From JAAELZ01 sp965209105 (GTDB lineage: Bacteria > Pseudomonadota > Gammaproteobacteria > Arenicellales > Poriferihabitantaceae), in assembly GCA_965209105.1 (NCBI GenBank), contig CBDBQB010000021.1, positions 1-41,527 on the forward strand: a DNA stretch of 41,527 nt. The letters are read 5' to 3'. The notes below the pieces were generated by a model, which had not been told where the DNA came from, searched no databases, and saw nothing but the letters and a program-made list of their open reading frames with translations. A program made the position numbers and the translations under genes. Shown in pieces: positions 24,993-33,481 of this stretch. The stretch's first letter is position 1. Each line of letters begins with the position of its first letter.

Positions 24993-25562
24993 ATGTTAAA
25001 GAAATATTTTGCATACAAGGCGTTCGTTTCTGTCAGTTTTATAACGGCATTGTTGTGCACGCCTGCCGCACTGGCCGCGGGATTTGATGATCAAGCGACC
25101 TTCGATGAGCAATCCTTGTATTTGAATGGACAGGGGCCGCGTAAGAAATCCTTTATCACGGTTTACGATACCGCTTTATATTTAACCGAGAAGGGTAGCG
25201 ATGCTACCGCAATTGTTTCGGCAGATCATCCCATGGCGGTTCGCCTTAAGGTTAAATCCAAGCTTGCAACGGCCAAGCGGATCAGTGTCGCCTTTGCGGA
25301 AGGAATCGATCAGTCTACCGGTGGAGATACGGGTTCGATTCAGACTCAAATCAATTCATTTCTTGCGGTGTTCGACCTAGGAGTCGTAAAAAATGACGCA
25401 TTTGATTTCGTTTATATGCCCGATGCGGGTACAGCCATTTATAAAAATGGCACCAAACTTACGACGATTGTTGGCCTAGAATTTAAGCAAGCACTGTTTG
25501 GCATTTGGCTGTCAGATAATCCGATTGCGGAAAAATTAAAAACCCAGTTACTCGGTCAATAG
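24993..25562 (+). CDS. Exported chalcone isomerase-like protein
   Basis: A signal peptide (about residues 1-29, ending AALAA) precedes a domain of the bacterial chalcone-isomerase-like family. Recognisable parts are LYLNGQGPRKKSFITVYDTALYL, then MAVRLKVKSKL, FDFVYMPDAGTAIYKNG and a C-terminal ALFGIWLSDNPIAEKLK. Bacterial members are periplasmic proteins of unclear function, probably binding fatty acids or similar ligands rather than flavonoids. Its 189 residues are normal. It stands between the nucleosidase-like gene and dnaB, with only 12 bases upstream. Confidence 0.9.
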   Translation: MLKKYFAYKAFVSVSFITALLCTPAALAAGFDDQATFDEQSLYLNGQGPRKKSFITVYDTALYLTEKGSDATAIVSADHPMAVRLKVKSKLATAKRISVAFAEGIDQSTGGDTGSIQTQINSFLAVFDLGVVKNDAFDFVYMPDAGTAIYKNGTKLTTIVGLEFKQALFGIWLSDNPIAEKLKTQLLGQ

Positions 25563-25599
25563 ATATCCCGAGCACTATTAACAACTGAACAAATACGCA

Positions 25600-26982
25600 A
25601 TGGCTTCAAACGTCGAGTCACTAAGGCAATCACCGCGTCTGCCTCCGCAATCTATTGAAGCCGAACAATCCCTGCTAGGGGGGTTGCTGCTGGACAGCAG
25701 GCGATATGATGAAGTCTCCTCGGAGATAAAAGCGGCTGATTTTTATAATAAAAATCACAGCCGAATTTTCACCGCGATCGAGCAATGCTTGGAAGCAAAT
25801 CAACCGATAGATGTTGTGACGGTGTCAGAAGTGCTGGAGCGGAATGATGAATTGGAACAAGTCGGTGGCCTGAGCTATATCGGTTCCTTGGCCAACAATA
25901 CACCGAGCACCGCCAATATTCTTTCTTATAGCCGAATTATTCGTGAGCGCTCCATATTGCGGCGTTTGATCGATGCTTCAACCGATATCGCCAGTTCGGC
26001 CTATCATCCTGAAGGACGCAAACCGCGTGAAGTTTTAGACTACGCCGAGCAACTGGTTTTTAGTATTTCAGAGAGTGACGACAAGGCTAGAGATGGCTTT
26101 GAGCCAATGAACGCTTTGGTCGCCCGTTCATTAGATCGGATTGAAGAGCTAGATAAAAGCGGCAATGCGATTACCGGTATTTCAACGGGTTTCGCTAAAT
26201 TGGACGAAAAAACATCCGGCCTACAAAAGGGCGATTTGATCGTGGTGGCGGGTCGGCCATCGATGGGAAAAACATCTTTTTGTATGAATCTCGCGGAGTA
26301 TGCTGCAATCGAAGAGGAGATGACGGTGGCGGTGTTCTCAATGGAGATGCCGGGCGAGCAGTTATCGACCCGGCTAATTTCTTCTTTGGGGCGGGTCAAT
26401 TCTACGCGCTTGCGAACCGGCCAACTCAAAGATGACGACTGGCCGCGGATTACCAATGCCGTCAGCTTATTGTCAAAAGCCAAAATTCATGTCAATGATT
26501 CGGCGGGCTTATCAGCCATTGAAATCCGTTCCCATGCAAGGCGTTTGGCGCGCGAAGAAGATGGCCTAGACATGGTTATTATTGACTATCTTCAACTGAT
26601 GCAAGGCAGTGACAATAACAGTGAGAATCGAGCGACCGAAATATCCAATATGACGCGTTCTTTAAAAATGCTCGCTAAAGAACTAGAAGTGCCGGTGATT
26701 ATTTTATCGCAGCTCAATCGTAGTTTGGAATCTCGGCCTGATAAGCGACCGGTGATGTCAGATTTACGCGAATCGGGTGCGATAGAGCAAGACGCTGACG
26801 TGATATTTTTTATCTATCGTGATGAAGTCTACGATGAGGATTCGTCCGATAAAGGCATTGCCGAAATTATTATTGGTAAACAACGAAATGGGCCTATCGG
26901 GCGAGTCAAGCTTGCATTTATCGGCGAATTCACTCGCTTTGAGAATCTCGCGCCCGCTGAGTTTGATAGCTTTAATCACTAA
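25600..26982 (+). CDS. dnaB: Replicative DNA helicase DnaB
   Basis: DnaB is the hexameric helicase that unwinds the lagging strand template at the fork. The N-terminal domain (PQSIEAEQSLLGGLLLD, about residues 15-120) binds primase, and the RecA-like C-terminal ATPase has Walker A GRPSMGKTS (218 onward) and Walker B MVIIDYLQLM. SQLNRSLESRPDKRPVMSDLRESG is the diagnostic motif of the family, shown here as its core RPVMSDLRESGAIEQDADV. At 460 residues there is no intein. alr follows, a common gammaproteobacterial order (dnaB-alr-radA). Confidence 0.97.
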   Translation: MASNVESLRQSPRLPPQSIEAEQSLLGGLLLDSRRYDEVSSEIKAADFYNKNHSRIFTAIEQCLEANQPIDVVTVSEVLERNDELEQVGGLSYIGSLANNTPSTANILSYSRIIRERSILRRLIDASTDIASSAYHPEGRKPREVLDYAEQLVFSISESDDKARDGFEPMNALVARSLDRIEELDKSGNAITGISTGFAKLDEKTSGLQKGDLIVVAGRPSMGKTSFCMNLAEYAAIEEEMTVAVFSMEMPGEQLSTRLISSLGRVNSTRLRTGQLKDDDWPRITNAVSLLSKAKIHVNDSAGLSAIEIRSHARRLAREEDGLDMVIIDYLQLMQGSDNNSENRATEISNMTRSLKMLAKELEVPVIILSQLNRSLESRPDKRPVMSDLRESGAIEQDADVIFFIYRDEVYDEDSSDKGIAEIIIGKQRNGPIGRVKLAFIGEFTRFENLAPAEFDSFNH

Positions 26983-27119
26983 TCGCTTTAATTACCCGAG
27001 GAGCCCTCAGCATCGCTACTGCGCTTGAAAATACATCGTTAAAAACGCGCTCATTCTGGCTGGTCTTTTCGGCGCTCGCGACATTATGCCGAGGTCTCTA
27101 AAGGCTAGACCCACCGCGC

Positions 27120-28190
27120 GTGTCTAAGCAAATTCGTGCCTGGGCTGAATTTAGTCAATCTGCCTTAATTCACAATACTAAACGAGCCCGCGAGCATAGC
27201 AGCGCTTCGATAATGGCCGTGGTCAAGGCAAATGCTTATGGTCATGGCTTAGAGTTTGCGGCTCGAACCTTGGCTTCGCATGTCGATGCATTTGCTACTG
27301 CGACCCTCGAAGAAGGTCAGACCCTACGAAAAAGCATCAACGATCATCCGATAGTCTGTCTGAGTGGTTTGATGAATTCCAATCAGCTTCCAGATTTGTA
27401 TTCGAGTGAAATTACGCCAGTCATATTTGATTTGGTGCAGGTCAAATGGTTTGAAGCATCGGCCTTTAATTTCTCCCATGTATGGCTAAAGATTGATACG
27501 GGCATGGGGCGCCTTGGCATAGCGCCCGACGATGTGCCCTTGGTAATGTCACGGTTGCTGAGTGCCGATATTGAAGTATCATTGATGACGCATTTTGCCT
27601 GTGCTGATGTGCCAAGCGCAGCGCTAAACGAAACACAACACAGGGTCTTTGCCAAGGCGACAGAGGCCTATAATTGTCCGCGCAGTGCTGCGAATTCAGC
27701 TGCAATTTTGGGTCTCCCACATGATCACCACGATGTGATCCGGCCGGGCATTATGCTCTATGGGAGCTCGCCCTTAGCGCATAAAAGTGCCGAATCGCTG
27801 GGCTTGAATCCGGTGATGCGGCTCTATGCCAAGGTGTTGACTATCCGGGAAATGATGCCAGGGGATAGCGTCGGTTATGGGGCTAGATGGATAGCAGACC
27901 AGCCTTCGCGAGTGGCTGTTGTGTCGATAGGCTATGCGGATGGTTATCCGCGCGGGGTGTCTGACCAGGCAATGGTATATATCAATGGTCATCGGCACCC
28001 TGTTATCGGGCGGGTATCGATGGATTCATTAACCGTATTGCTTGATCATTCTACTCGCGTTGACGTGGGTGATGTCGTTGAATTATGGGGAGAAAATATA
28101 TCGATAGATGAAACGGCTGTTTGGGCCAATACAATCGGCTATGAATTAATGTGCAAGCTCTCAAATCGCGTGGAACGCGTCGAAGTTTAG
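27120..28190 (+). CDS. alr: Alanine racemase
   Basis: Alr makes D-alanine for peptidoglycan with PLP. The cofactor lysine is Lys36 in MAVVKANAYGHG. The GxGRLG motif appears as KIDTGMGRLGI, and the second catalytic residue, Tyr, lies in IGYADGYPRG of the C-terminal barrel. The protein has 356 residues, normal for the family. The start is GTG at 27120, giving SKQIRAWAEFSQSAL, which aligns with the usual R..W.E..L.AL opening. Its ribosome site is weak. Confidence 0.96.
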   Translation: MSKQIRAWAEFSQSALIHNTKRAREHSSASIMAVVKANAYGHGLEFAARTLASHVDAFATATLEEGQTLRKSINDHPIVCLSGLMNSNQLPDLYSSEITPVIFDLVQVKWFEASAFNFSHVWLKIDTGMGRLGIAPDDVPLVMSRLLSADIEVSLMTHFACADVPSAALNETQHRVFAKATEAYNCPRSAANSAAILGLPHDHHDVIRPGIMLYGSSPLAHKSAESLGLNPVMRLYAKVLTIREMMPGDSVGYGARWIADQPSRVAVVSIGYADGYPRGVSDQAMVYINGHRHPVIGRVSMDSLTVLLDHSTRVDVGDVVELWGENISIDETAVWANTIGYELMCKLSNRVERVEV

Positions 28191-28226
28191 TCCTTTGAAA
28201 CGTATAACAATGGGCAATTTCGGCGC

Positions 28227-29639
28227 ATGCAGACCCAGACATCGAACTCACTAAACACAAGTCTCTTGGCAAAATCTAAAACAGTCTATATCTGCCAATC
28301 CTGCGGTGCGGGGTCGCCAAAATGGGCGGGGCAATGCGGCGAGTGCAGCGAGTGGAATACCTTGGTGGAGAAAATCAAACCAGGAACTTCGGTCACCGCG
28401 CGCCACGCGGGGGTTGCGCCTAACTCGAAAGTACAGGTACTTAAAGACATCGATATTGACAGTACTGCCCGATATTCTACGGGTAGTAAAGAATTGGATC
28501 GGGTACTCGGTGGCGGGCTGGTCATGGGCTCGGTGGTCTTGCTCGGCGGCGATCCTGGAATTGGGAAATCTACCTTGCTGACGCAATACACGGCATCGCT
28601 CAATCAGCGACTCTCGGTCTTGTACACCAGCGGCGAAGAATCAGCCCAGCAAATTGCCTTACGTGCGCAGCGTCTAGGGGGGCGAACAAATGAACTGGCG
28701 GTGATGGCTGAAAATAGATTGGAAGCGATATTGAGCGCCGCACAGTCTACTCAGTGTCAGGTATTGGTGGTGGACTCTATCCAAACGATGTACACCGACG
28801 CGCTGGAGTCGGCACCAGGAGGCGTCTCACAAATACGCGAATGCGCCGCGCGCTTGGTTCGCTATGCTAAACAAACACAATGCGCGGTCATAATGGTTGG
28901 GCATGTGACCAAAGAAGGCGCCTTAGCCGGTCCGCGTGTGCTAGAACACATGGTCGACACAGTTTTATACTTTGAAGGCGATCCCTCGAGTAGTTATCGC
29001 TTGATTCGTTCGATCAAAAATCGCTTTGGTGCGATCAATGAGATTGGCGTTTTCGCGATGCTTGAGCAAGGCCTGCTCGACGTGAATAATCCTTCTGCGA
29101 TGTTCGTGACGCGCTATCAAGCGGACACCCCTGGGAGCGTTGTGTTGGCGACGCAAGAAGGAACACGACCCTTGCTGGTAGAAGTACAAGCCTTGGTCGA
29201 TCAAAGCGTGCTGGGAAACCCGCGTCGATTGTGTGTCGGTTTAGAGCTAAATCGTCTGGCGATGATATTGGCAATATTGCATCGGCACGGAGGATTGTTT
29301 TTGAACGATCAAGACGTATTTGCCAATGTAGTGGGGGGCATAAAGGTGAGTGAAACCGCAGCAGATATTCCACTCGCGCTGGCCATTGTTTCGAGTTTGT
29401 TAAATAAGCCGATCAACTGTAAACTTGTCGCCTTCGGGGAACTCGGACTAACAGGAGAAATACGCCCAGTACAAGGTGGGCAAGCTCGCATAGGTGAAGC
29501 CCAGAAATTGGGGTTTGATGCGGTGATATTGCCCGAAGCGAACATGCCAAAACCAGCTGATCGTGATAAAATCGCCAGCGAAATTCGACTGCTTCCCATG
29601 AAACACATTCAACAGTTGTTGGATTATTTGCAAAGTTAA
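28227..29639 (+). CDS. radA: DNA repair protein RadA
   Basis: RadA is a RecA-related ATPase that drives branch migration in recombinational repair. The N-terminal zinc finger has four cysteines (23, 26, 37, 40). The ATPase domain has Walker A LLGGDPGIGKST near residue 108 and the RadA-specific KNRFGAINEIGVF. The C-terminal third (LNDQDVFANVVGGIKVSE on) is Lon-protease-like and lacks need for catalytic activity. With 470 residues it is normal. It follows alr by 36 bases. Confidence 0.97.
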   Translation: MQTQTSNSLNTSLLAKSKTVYICQSCGAGSPKWAGQCGECSEWNTLVEKIKPGTSVTARHAGVAPNSKVQVLKDIDIDSTARYSTGSKELDRVLGGGLVMGSVVLLGGDPGIGKSTLLTQYTASLNQRLSVLYTSGEESAQQIALRAQRLGGRTNELAVMAENRLEAILSAAQSTQCQVLVVDSIQTMYTDALESAPGGVSQIRECAARLVRYAKQTQCAVIMVGHVTKEGALAGPRVLEHMVDTVLYFEGDPSSSYRLIRSIKNRFGAINEIGVFAMLEQGLLDVNNPSAMFVTRYQADTPGSVVLATQEGTRPLLVEVQALVDQSVLGNPRRLCVGLELNRLAMILAILHRHGGLFLNDQDVFANVVGGIKVSETAADIPLALAIVSSLLNKPINCKLVAFGELGLTGEIRPVQGGQARIGEAQKLGFDAVILPEANMPKPADRDKIASEIRLLPMKHIQQLLDYLQS

Positions 29640-29744
29640 GTAGAGAATAATTAAATTTTCAGGCCTATTTTGCTTTTTAGTTATGCAAGGGTCTCCTATT
29701 GATAAATAAAGAGATTAAAGATGAATAAATAGTCGTGTTTTTGC

Positions 29745-30599
29745 TTGCGCGGCGTGGTCGCGGTGTTGGTTTTACAGATGGTTGGCTGTGATGGAGACAC
29801 TGTGAACAGCGATGCGCTTAGCGAGGCAGCGGAGACAGCAAGCAAAGAGATGTCTACAGAGATAAATGAAGTTAAAGCATCTGCAGACGCGCTGGTCGAG
29901 GCGGTGTCTGATGAGAAGCCTGCAAATGCGACGGCTGCAATGTCGGATGACAAATCCAAAGACATGGCCGAACATAAGGCGGTTTTAGTTTCGCATGATG
30001 ATAAGCAGAGCTATGCACTGGGCATGGTGTTTGGCCAGCAAATCGTCGGTAATTTAACGCAAGCGAAGGCTGAAATTGATCACGAACTATTGCTGCGTGC
30101 TTTGACCGATACCATTACCCAACAGGAAACATTGATGACTAACGAAGAATTACAGGCTTTTCTCGCGGCCGAGCAGAAAGAAAAAATCGAAAAAGCGCAA
30201 AATGCTGCGGCTGATGCGAAGACCGCCGGAACCACATTTTTAGCGCAATATGCTGAGAAAGAAGGGGTCAATAAAACCGATAGCGGTATTTATTATCGTG
30301 AATTAAGTGCCGGCGAAGGTGCTCAACCCAGCGCCACCGATACCGTCAAAGTCCACTATAAGGGAAGCTTAAAAGACGGCACCGAATTTGATAGCTCTTA
30401 CGCGAGGGGGACCCCGGCGGAATTTCCAGTCAATGGCGTGATCAAGGGTTGGCAAGAAATTTTACCGATGATGAAAACTGGCGCAAAATGGGAAGTTGCC
30501 ATCCCTTCGGAATTGGCGTATGGCGAACGCGGTGCGGGCGCCAGCATTGGTGCCAATGAACCCCTGGTATTTGAAATCGAACTACTAGAAATTAAGTAG
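29745..30599 (+). CDS. FKBP-type peptidyl-prolyl isomerase, probable lipoprotein (FkpA/Mip type); start interrupted by TAG
   Basis: The C-terminal FKBP domain is clear: VKVHYKGSLKDGTEFDSSY, then GVIKGWQEILPMMKTGAKW and IPSELAYGERGAG. Before it is the helical FKBP_N dimerisation domain (SYALGMVFGQQI onward), as in Mip and FkpA. The N-terminus looks like a lipoprotein signal (VVAVLVLQMVGC) and an Ala/Glu/Ser-rich linker. The natural start would be ATG 29721, with GAGA 6 bases upstream, but codon 4 is TAG (29730-29732) in the same frame. The first start after it is TTG 29745, without a good ribosome site. It may be a mutation, a sequencing error or read-through. Confidence 0.88.
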   Translation: MRGVVAVLVLQMVGCDGDTVNSDALSEAAETASKEMSTEINEVKASADALVEAVSDEKPANATAAMSDDKSKDMAEHKAVLVSHDDKQSYALGMVFGQQIVGNLTQAKAEIDHELLLRALTDTITQQETLMTNEELQAFLAAEQKEKIEKAQNAAADAKTAGTTFLAQYAEKEGVNKTDSGIYYRELSAGEGAQPSATDTVKVHYKGSLKDGTEFDSSYARGTPAEFPVNGVIKGWQEILPMMKTGAKWEVAIPSELAYGERGAGASIGANEPLVFEIELLEIK

Positions 30600-30632
30600 G
30601 CATTTAAACAGCGCAAAGGCCTGAATAAAGCC

Positions 30633-30677
30633 TCAGATTGCACTATTTTAGTGCAATCTGAAGTATGCTCTTTTTTT
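30633..30677 (+). promoter_or_regulatory. NtrC-like operator palindrome upstream of glnA (possible dual role as terminator)
   Basis: TCAGATTGCACT and AGTGCAATCTGA (30633-30661) form a perfect 12-bp inverted repeat around ATTTT. Its centre, TGCACTATTTTAGTGCA, fits the NtrC operator pattern TGCACY-N5-RGTGCA. It lies about 230 bases before glnA, a usual enhancer distance. A run of seven T at 30671-30677 starts 10 bases after the stem, so it may also end the FKBP transcript. A weaker half-like site, TGCACTATCAATGCA, is at 30774-30788. Confidence 0.65.
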
Positions 30678-30841
30678 AACCATGAGTCAGTTTTCCAATA
30701 GTTAGCCTTTAATAACAATACCATACTGATCATTTCTAAACAGGAATACGGGCGGCTGTGGCAATATTTTTATTGCACTATCAATGCATTCCTTAGCGAG
30801 TTCGCACCGAGTTTGGTAAACTCACCCGAAATTATACGAGC

Positions 30842-30860
30842 GAGTGCTGTCGAAGCACTC
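30842..30860 (+). promoter_or_regulatory. Stem-loop in the glnA leader
   Basis: GAGTGCT (30842-30848) pairs perfectly with AGCACTC (30854-30860) around GTCGA, 28 bases before the glnA start and upstream of the ribosome site GGAG near 30877. It could stabilise the mRNA or be an operator. No T-run follows. Confidence 0.45.
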
Positions 30861-30888
30861 AATTCCCTTCCATATCGGAGACCATTAA

Positions 30889-32298
30889 ATGTCCGCAGCA
30901 AACGCACTAAAATTAATTAAAGACAGTGGCGCAAAGTTTATCGACTTTCGTTTCACTGACACCCTTGGTAAAGAACAACACGTCTCAGTTCCCGCTAAAA
31001 CGGTTGATGCGGGTACCTTCAAAGATGGCAAGATGTTTGATGGTTCGTCCATCGCTGGCTGGAAAGGTATCAATGAGTCAGACATGATTTTAATGCCTGA
31101 CCCTGACACCGCCGTGGTAGACCCCTTTATGCAGGACGTCACGGTTATCTTAAGATGTGACATCGTCGAGCCCTCAAACGGTGAAGGCTATGACCGAGAT
31201 CCTCGATCCATCGCCAAACGGGCGGAAGACTATATGGCAAGTACGGGCATTGGCGATACCGCTTATTTCGGCCCTGAAAATGAGTTTTTCTTGTTTGATG
31301 CCGTCCATTTTGGTTCTGATTTATCCGGCAGCTTTTGCGAGGTCGATTCAACTGAAGCCAGCTGGAATTCAGGTAAAGAATACGAAGACGGTAATACCGG
31401 TCACCGTCCGGGTGTTAAGGGCGGTTATTTTCCCGTGCCCCCCGTTGACTCACAACAAGATGTACGATCCGCGATGTGTTTGACAATGGAAGACATGGGC
31501 TTGGAAGTGGAAGTCCATCACCACGAAGTTGCAACCGCGGGTCAAGGCGAGATCGGCGTACGGTTTAACACCTTAGTCAAGAAAGCCGATGAAGTTCAGA
31601 TATACAAATATGCCGTCCACAATGTCGCACACGCGCACGGTTTAACGGCGACTTTTATGCCCAAGCCGGTGGTGGGTGATAACGGAACGGGTATGCACGT
31701 GCATATGTCGATTGCTAAAGATGGTAATAACTTATTCCATGGCGATGAATACGGTGATTTAAGTGAAACGGCTTTGCATTATATCGGTGGAATTTTTAAG
31801 CACGCTAAAGCATTGAATGCATTCACCAACGCCTCGACCAACAGCTACAAGCGTTTGGTGCCGGGTTTTGAAGCACCTGTTATGCTGGCGTATTCAGCGC
31901 GTAATCGTTCAGCGTCGTGCCGAATACCTTACGAAGTTAATCCGCAGGGGCGTCGCATTGAGATTCGTTTTCCTGATTCAACGGCTAATCCTTATCTGTG
32001 TTTTGCTGCATTATTGATGGCTGGCTTAGATGGAATTAAGAACAAAATTCATCCGGGTGATGCCTCGGATGATGATTTGTACGACTTAACTGCTGAGGAA
32101 GAAGCCAAGATTCCACAAGTGGCAACCAGCCTTGAAGAAGCCTTGGCTGCCTTGGATGCAGATCGTGAATTCTTAACCGCAGGGGGCGTGTTTACGGATG
32201 ATGCCATAGACGCCTATATTTCGCTTAAAATGGCAGATGTTCAGCGTATGCGCATGACCACTCATCCCATTGAGTTTGAAATGTATTACAGCGTTTAA
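30889..32298 (+). CDS. glnA: Glutamine synthetase (type I)
   Basis: GlnA makes glutamine from glutamate, ammonia and ATP as a dodecamer. The start SAANALKLIKDSGAKFIDFRF fits the family. Active-site motifs are MFDGSSIAGWKGINESDM, PENEFFLFD and KPVVGDNGTGMHVHMS. NRSASCRIPYEVNP is also present. The adenylylation tyrosine lies in DDLYDLTAEE near residue 398, so control by GlnE is expected. 469 residues is standard GSI-beta. An NtrC-type palindrome lies upstream and a terminator follows at 32320. No correctly spaced -24/-12 promoter was found. Confidence 0.98.
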   Translation: MSAANALKLIKDSGAKFIDFRFTDTLGKEQHVSVPAKTVDAGTFKDGKMFDGSSIAGWKGINESDMILMPDPDTAVVDPFMQDVTVILRCDIVEPSNGEGYDRDPRSIAKRAEDYMASTGIGDTAYFGPENEFFLFDAVHFGSDLSGSFCEVDSTEASWNSGKEYEDGNTGHRPGVKGGYFPVPPVDSQQDVRSAMCLTMEDMGLEVEVHHHEVATAGQGEIGVRFNTLVKKADEVQIYKYAVHNVAHAHGLTATFMPKPVVGDNGTGMHVHMSIAKDGNNLFHGDEYGDLSETALHYIGGIFKHAKALNAFTNASTNSYKRLVPGFEAPVMLAYSARNRSASCRIPYEVNPQGRRIEIRFPDSTANPYLCFAALLMAGLDGIKNKIHPGDASDDDLYDLTAEEEAKIPQVATSLEEALAALDADREFLTAGGVFTDDAIDAYISLKMADVQRMRMTTHPIEFEMYYSV

Positions 32299-32319
32299 TT
32301 CATTTAGCATTATGAATAG

Positions 32320-32346
32320 AGCCTCGTTTTATCGAGGCTTTATTTT
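32320..32346 (+). terminator. Rho-independent terminator after glnA
   Basis: AGCCTCG (32320-32326) pairs with CGAGGCT (32333-32339) around TTTTAT and is followed by TTATTTT. It lies just after the glnA stop and before the glnL operator, so glnL-glnG probably depend largely on their own promoter. Confidence 0.85.
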
Positions 32347-32355
32347 GAATATCGG

Positions 32356-32372
32356 TGCACCATAATGGTGCA
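32356..32372 (+). promoter_or_regulatory. NtrC operator upstream of glnL
   Basis: TGCACCATAATGGTGCA is a perfect 8-bp palindrome around a central A and an exact match to the NtrC consensus TGCACC-N5-GGTGCA. It ends 19 bases before the glnL ATG. In enteric bacteria an NtrC site in the same place represses glnL. A possible -35 TTGAAT lies at 32345-32350, so the operator would overlap the promoter. Confidence 0.85.
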
Positions 32373-32391
32373 TTTACAGGGCTAAATTTTG

Positions 32392-33480
32392 ATGAATGTT
32401 TCACGGGAAATTGACAATTTATTAACCACCGCCATCCTATTATTTGACACCAAGGGGCGGTGTGAGTATGCCAATGAAGCGGCGCAAGGTTTGCTGCAAA
32501 AAGGCGCGAGCACATTTACATCTAAAACGATTGGAGATATTTTTCCGCTTAACCCAGTGATAAGTGCTCAGTGTGAGCAAGCACTATTACGTCAAGCCAG
32601 TGTGGTGCTCAGGGAAATAGAGGTTCATTTGCCGCAATGGCAATCCAGTTTACTGTTGGATCTTGTCGTCACGCCCCGTTCGACTGAATCGAATCGAGGT
32701 CTATTGTTAGAGCTGATCGATCGTAAGGACGTTGCTAAGCTCGCACACGATGCTGAAACCGCGGCACGGTTTAGCACTGCCACGCATATTATTCGGGGTC
32801 TAAGTCATGAGATAAAGAATCCCTTGGGCGGGATTCGTGGCGCCGCACAACTATTGTCCTTGGAAGCGGATCAAGCAGAATTACGGGAATACGCAGAGGT
32901 GATTACCCATGAGGTTGATCGATTGACAGCTTTGCTTGATCGAATGTCCAGTGGCGGCGCTTTGGGAACGCCAACGTCGATTGATGTACATCAACTTATC
33001 GTGCAGGTAGTGAATCTGTTGAAAGCCGAGTTTGGTGATTCTGTCATTTTCAATTTCGACTTCGACACCAGCTTGCCGTGGATTAGTGTGGATGCTGAGG
33101 CTGTCCAACAAGCCCTCTTAAACCTCTTTAAAAACGCTGCTCAGTGGTCAATTTTTGCGGCACCTGAGAAATCTCAAGATGGCGGGGAAGTGAGGCTGAA
33201 AACGCGAACAGCATTTCCTGACCCACGACGAACCTCAATGCCACAGCAAGGCATGCGGATTCAGATTCAGGATAATGGCCCTGGCGTGGAAGCATCAATT
33301 ATCAATCAATTGTATATGCCGTTGGTGTCGTGCCGGGAAGGTGGAACAGGTTTGGGCTTGTCGATTTCTCAACAGATTGCGCGCCACCATGGTGGCTTTA
33401 TTGAGTTAGATGAAAGCCAGAATTGTTCGGGCGCGAGTTTTTCTCTATACCTCCCTTACCAAACGGATGCGAGAGCGTAA
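32392..33480 (+). CDS. glnL: Nitrogen regulation sensor histidine kinase NtrB (GlnL)
   Basis: NtrB phosphorylates or dephosphorylates NtrC depending on PII. A cytoplasmic PAS domain fills about residues 5-110. The H-box is RGLSHEIKNPLGGIRGAAQL with His139. The ATPase domain has the N-box NLFKNAAQWS, G1 DNGPGVEASI and GGTGLGLSISQQIARHHGG. All key residues are present, with 362 residues, so it should be an active kinase. The frame could begin at TTG 32389, but ATG 32392 with upstream AGGG is preferred. glnG follows after one base. Confidence 0.96.
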   Translation: MNVSREIDNLLTTAILLFDTKGRCEYANEAAQGLLQKGASTFTSKTIGDIFPLNPVISAQCEQALLRQASVVLREIEVHLPQWQSSLLLDLVVTPRSTESNRGLLLELIDRKDVAKLAHDAETAARFSTATHIIRGLSHEIKNPLGGIRGAAQLLSLEADQAELREYAEVITHEVDRLTALLDRMSSGGALGTPTSIDVHQLIVQVVNLLKAEFGDSVIFNFDFDTSLPWISVDAEAVQQALLNLFKNAAQWSIFAAPEKSQDGGEVRLKTRTAFPDPRRTSMPQQGMRIQIQDNGPGVEASIINQLYMPLVSCREGGTGLGLSISQQIARHHGGFIELDESQNCSGASFSLYLPYQTDARA

Positions 33481-33481
33481 T

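Noticed and set aside
30759..30777. TGGCAATATTTTTATTGCA as a sigma-54 promoter for glnA
   Set aside because: The spacing between GG and GC is 13 bases instead of the required 10, so it does not fit the -24/-12 element.
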